Assembly: GCA_036272055.1 (NCBI GenBank)
Contig: DATAZL010000083.1
Span: forward strand, 23,564-87,563
From: DASZVB01 sp036272055
GTDB taxonomy: Bacteria > Myxococcota_A > Polyangia > Polyangiales > Polyangiaceae
Length of the DNA: 64,000 bases
Reading direction: 5' to 3'
In this document: piece by piece, positions 61,514 through 64,000 of the stretch
Position numbering within the stretch: position 1 is the stretch's first letter
Layout of the letters: each line of letters opens with the position of its first letter
The notes under the pieces: model-generated
Told to the model about the DNA's origin: nothing
The model's database searches: none
Seen by the model: only the letters and a program-made list of their open reading frames with translations
Translations under genes and position numbers: made by a program

Positions 61514-63772
61514 TCAGCGCGAGATGCCGACTGCGCTGAACGCGCCGCCGGCGGCCATGAGGAGCGCCGGGGCCGTCCCGGCAACGACCGCGTCGCACAC
61601 GAGGTGCGAGTAAGACGGCCCGGGGACGCCGAGCGCGCCGCGTGAGTCGTCGCCCCAGCCGTAGACGTTGCCGTCTGTGCCGAGCGCCAGGCCGTGATAG
61701 TCGCCCGCGGCGATTGCCGTGACGGAGACCGGGAGGGTGACGCTCATCGGCGTCCATATGCCGGGGACGGTACCGGGGCCGAGCTGGCACGCGCTCGCGT
61801 CGCCGTAGCTCCATACCGAGCCGCCGGCGCGGAGTGCGAGCGTCGAGAACCGGCCGAGCGACAGAGTCACGACGTCCGGCACGGATAGCGCCGCCGCGAC
61901 GCGGGCGAAGCTGCCGGCGATACCGCCGTTGCCGAGCTGTGCGTGCGAGCCATCGCCCCACATGAGCGCGGTTCCGACCAGGTCGATGGTCGCATTGTGG
62001 AACGCGCCGGCGGCGATGAAGGTGACGCCCGAGACGCCCGGGATCTGCGCCGGGGTCCGCATGAGGGTCGCGCTCGGGCGCGTGCCGAGCTCCCCGGCGA
62101 GGTTCTGGCCCCAGGACCACACAGTGCCGTTCTGGTCGAGCGCGAGGCCGTGACGGTCCCCTGCCGCGACCCTGACGATATGGGCGAGGCCCGTCACTCG
62201 CGTCGGGTGATCGGCGAGAGCGCCGTCCCCGATGCCGAGCGCGGCGTAGGTGTTGTCGCCCCAGGCGAACACTGCGCCGTCGGACCTGAGCGCGAAGCTC
62301 TGGTTCGCGCGCGCCGCGATCTGCGCGATGCCCGCGGCGCCCTCGAGCGGCACGTCGACGAGCTCCGGCGCGTCGTGGGAGCCGTCGGGAGTACCGAGCT
62401 GCCCGGCAGAGTCGTCACCCCACGACCAGACCCGGTGATCGGCGTCGAGCGCGAGCACGTGATGCGCGCCCGCGACGAGCGCCGTCACGTCCGACGGCCC
62501 CGACTCGTCGTGAAGGAGCGGCAAGGTGACCGGGTCGACGCTCGCCGTCGCGTCCCCGAGCTCGACGACCGTCGCGAGCGGACGCGGCGCGGAGAGCGCG
62601 ACGCAGTGATACCCGCCGGCGGTGACGTCGCTCGCGATGAAGTGGCCGAAGACCGGTACCGGCACCCGGCTGTTGCCGCGCGCGTTGATGCCCGTCGCGC
62701 CGTACTGGTTGTTCCCCCACGCCCATGCCTCGCCGTTGGTCCGGAGCGCGATGGAGTGGATGCCGCCCGCGTCCACCTTCGCGACGGAGTCGATGCCGGG
62801 AAGGAGCACCGGGGTCAGCACGCCGGTGTCGGCGGGCGTCTCGTCGCCGATCCCGACCTGGCCCTCGGTGTTGTATCCCCACGCAAAAACGTGGCCGTCG
62901 GTGGTGCGCGCGAGCGAGTGGAAATCGCCGCCCGATACCTGATCGACGCCGACGACGCCGAGCGCCTTCGCCGGCGTGGGATTCGCCGCCATCGGCGCGC
63001 CCTGGAGGCCGTTGCCGAGCTGTCCGAACACGTTCCAGCCCCAGGTCCACGCTTGCCCGTCGTCACGGGTGACGGCGATGCTGTGCGCGAGACCGGCGCC
63101 GATCGCGATTGCTGGAGCCGTCAGCGGCACTGCCGTCGGCGACCACCGGATCGCGGTGTCGCCGAGCCCGAGCTGACCACGGACGTTGCTCCCCCAGGCG
63201 TAGACGGTGCCGTCGGTGCCGAGCGCGAGCCCGTGTGAACCGCCGCCAGAGATCGCCGTCAATGGACCCGTACCGGTGATGACGACCGGCGTCGGGCTCG
63301 ACGCGACGGATTCCGGCTGTGCGATGTTGCCCTGCGAGTTGTCGCCCCAGCCCCACAGCGTCGCGTCGGAGGCGCGGTACGCGAAGCTGTGCGCGCCGCC
63401 CGCGGCGATGAGGGTCACGCCGGTCAGGCCCGTCACCTGGACGGGCAGCACGCTGTCCGTCGTGGTGCCGTTGCCGAGCTGGCCGCTAGCGTTGGCGCCC
63501 CACGCGAAGACCTCGCCCTCTGCCGTCAGCGCGAGGGTGTGCTGGGTGCCGCCCGACACCGCGACCCAGTGTCGTGCCTCGTGCAGCGGCCCGGGGATCG
63601 TCGTGTTCGAGGGGACGCCACCGAGCTGCCCGACGTTGTTCCGTCCGAACGTCCACAGATCGACGACCGGCGGCGGCGCGTCGGCGCGCACCGGACGCGC
63701 CTCGAACCGGAGGCTGGCGAACGCGACTCCTCCCGCGACGAGCGCGGCGCACCTCTGCAGAAGCCGATTCAC
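61514..63772 (-). CDS. secreted RCC1-repeat (propeller) protein, about 14 repeats
   Basis: 752 residues from GTG 63772, chosen because it opens a plausible Sec signal (VNRLLQRCAALVAGGVAFASL); an ATG at 63862 is in frame but buries the signal. Fourteen RCC1-like repeats can be counted from the recurring W-G-x-N-x-x-G-Q-L-G motif (VFAWGANASGQLG, VYAWGSNVRGQLG and so on); the eighth (VVELGDATASV) is degenerate. Fourteen equals two seven-bladed propellers. Function unknown; such proteins bind ligands or partners at the surface. Convergent with the Gly-rich lipoprotein gene (33 bases). Confidence 0.88.
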   Translation of the reverse strand: MNRLLQRCAALVAGGVAFASLRFEARPVRADAPPPVVDLWTFGRNNVGQLGGVPSNTTIPGPLHEARHWVAVSGGTQHTLALTAEGEVFAWGANASGQLGNGTTTDSVLPVQVTGLTGVTLIAAGGAHSFAYRASDATLWGWGDNSQGNIAQPESVASSPTPVVITGTGPLTAISGGGSHGLALGTDGTVYAWGSNVRGQLGLGDTAIRWSPTAVPLTAPAIAIGAGLAHSIAVTRDDGQAWTWGWNVFGQLGNGLQGAPMAANPTPAKALGVVGVDQVSGGDFHSLARTTDGHVFAWGYNTEGQVGIGDETPADTGVLTPVLLPGIDSVAKVDAGGIHSIALRTNGEAWAWGNNQYGATGINARGNSRVPVPVFGHFIASDVTAGGYHCVALSAPRPLATVVELGDATASVDPVTLPLLHDESGPSDVTALVAGAHHVLALDADHRVWSWGDDSAGQLGTPDGSHDAPELVDVPLEGAAGIAQIAARANQSFALRSDGAVFAWGDNTYAALGIGDGALADHPTRVTGLAHIVRVAAGDRHGLALDQNGTVWSWGQNLAGELGTRPSATLMRTPAQIPGVSGVTFIAAGAFHNATIDLVGTALMWGDGSHAQLGNGGIAGSFARVAAALSVPDVVTLSLGRFSTLALRAGGSVWSYGDASACQLGPGTVPGIWTPMSVTLPVSVTAIAAGDYHGLALGTDGNVYGWGDDSRGALGVPGPSYSHLVCDAVVAGTAPALLMAAGGAFSAVGISR

Positions 63773-63896
63773 GGGAGTTCGAGAGAATACTAACAAAGGG
63801 CATGAAAGAGCTGCGGTAAGCGAGCCGTGGAGGCAAGGCCCCCTTTCTTGGTAGATGTTCATCGGCGAGCAGCGCCGTCCCCGAAGCAAACAGAGC

Positions 63897-64000
63897 AGTT
63901 CGCCGCGAGCGAAGCGAGCCCGCGAAGGCGGCGGGGGGAGCAGTTCGCCGCGAGCGAAGCGAGCCCGCGAAGGCGGCGGGGGGAGCAGTTCGCCGCGAGC
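63897..64000 (+). repeat. 45-base tandem array of the intergenic repeat, running off the window
   Basis: The segment starting AGTTCGCCGCGAGCGAAGCG recurs at 63897, 63942 and 63987, exactly 45 bases apart and identical as far as visible. Each unit is the repeat core plus GGCGGCGGGGGGAGC, without the CCAAGG hairpin of the other copies. The array continues beyond base 64000, so its length is unknown. Confidence 0.92.

Noticed and set aside
63897..64000. CRISPR array
   Set aside because: The repeats touch each other with no spacer sequence and no cas gene is near; it is a simple tandem array of the intergenic repeat.

Overview
The window is about two-thirds G+C, densely packed and largely chromosomal housekeeping. 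I infer a Myxococcota (Deltaproteobacteria-type) bacterium, probably of the Polyangia. The reasons are the Hanks-type Ser/Thr kinase, the many lipoproteins with Gly/Ala/Thr-rich linkers after the lipobox, FN3 proteins ending in c-type haem domains, an RCC1-repeat propeller protein, a full menaquinone operon and WS/DGAT wax-ester synthase. No phage, integrase, transposase, CRISPR, rRNA or tRNA gene was found.

Layout. 1-13 kb: end of a YajQ-family gene, glmM-nagZ (cell wall), a DUF433 gene, mltG-ruvX, hisS followed by a protein of about twenty short aromatic repeats, an ECF sigma factor, an Asp/His-rich lipoprotein, argC, an L,D-transpeptidase lipoprotein and thiS. 13-18 kb: zinc peptidase, gamma-carbonic anhydrase, miaB and an acyl-CoA ligase. 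17.7-24.9 kb: a tightly overlapping operon of an Rrf2 regulator (no Fe-S cysteines), cysK, an E1-like adenylyltransferase core, cysO, a 97-residue protein, cysM and mec. It runs on without a gap into two secreted proteins built from a repeated cysteine-pair module. 25-30 kb: a hypothetical secreted protein whose 5' end is made of an intergenic repeat, a histone H1-like basic protein, an alpha/beta hydrolase and a UvrD helicase. 30-39 kb: a CcmH-like protein divergent from menG-F-D-H-A and menC-E. 39-47 kb: lipoproteins, a LysM hydrolase, an alkaline-phosphatase-fold lipoprotein and a GldA/F/G-like ABC operon with a DUF4340 protein. 47-53 kb: queG with a JmjC-cupin gene, dienelactone hydrolase, WS/DGAT and a kinase. 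54-64 kb: a secreted cytochrome/FN3/RCC1 group.

The most interesting locus is the cysteine operon. It is the CysO-CysM-Mec route known from mycobacteria, in which sulfide is carried as a protein thiocarboxylate, but its E1 enzyme appears split. The main E1 gene starts at the nucleotide-binding strand and lacks the N-terminal arginine motif. That motif is instead at the start of the small protein encoded between cysO and cysM, which otherwise looks like an E1 N-terminal fold with its glycine loop destroyed. The two downstream envelope proteins share seven copies of a module with two cysteines about 41 residues apart.

A second theme is a GC-rich intergenic repeat family present at five places, as single units, paired units and a 45-base tandem array at the right edge. 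A third is pervasive start/stop overlap, often with TTG, GTG or possibly CTG starts, so many start calls rest on overlap logic.
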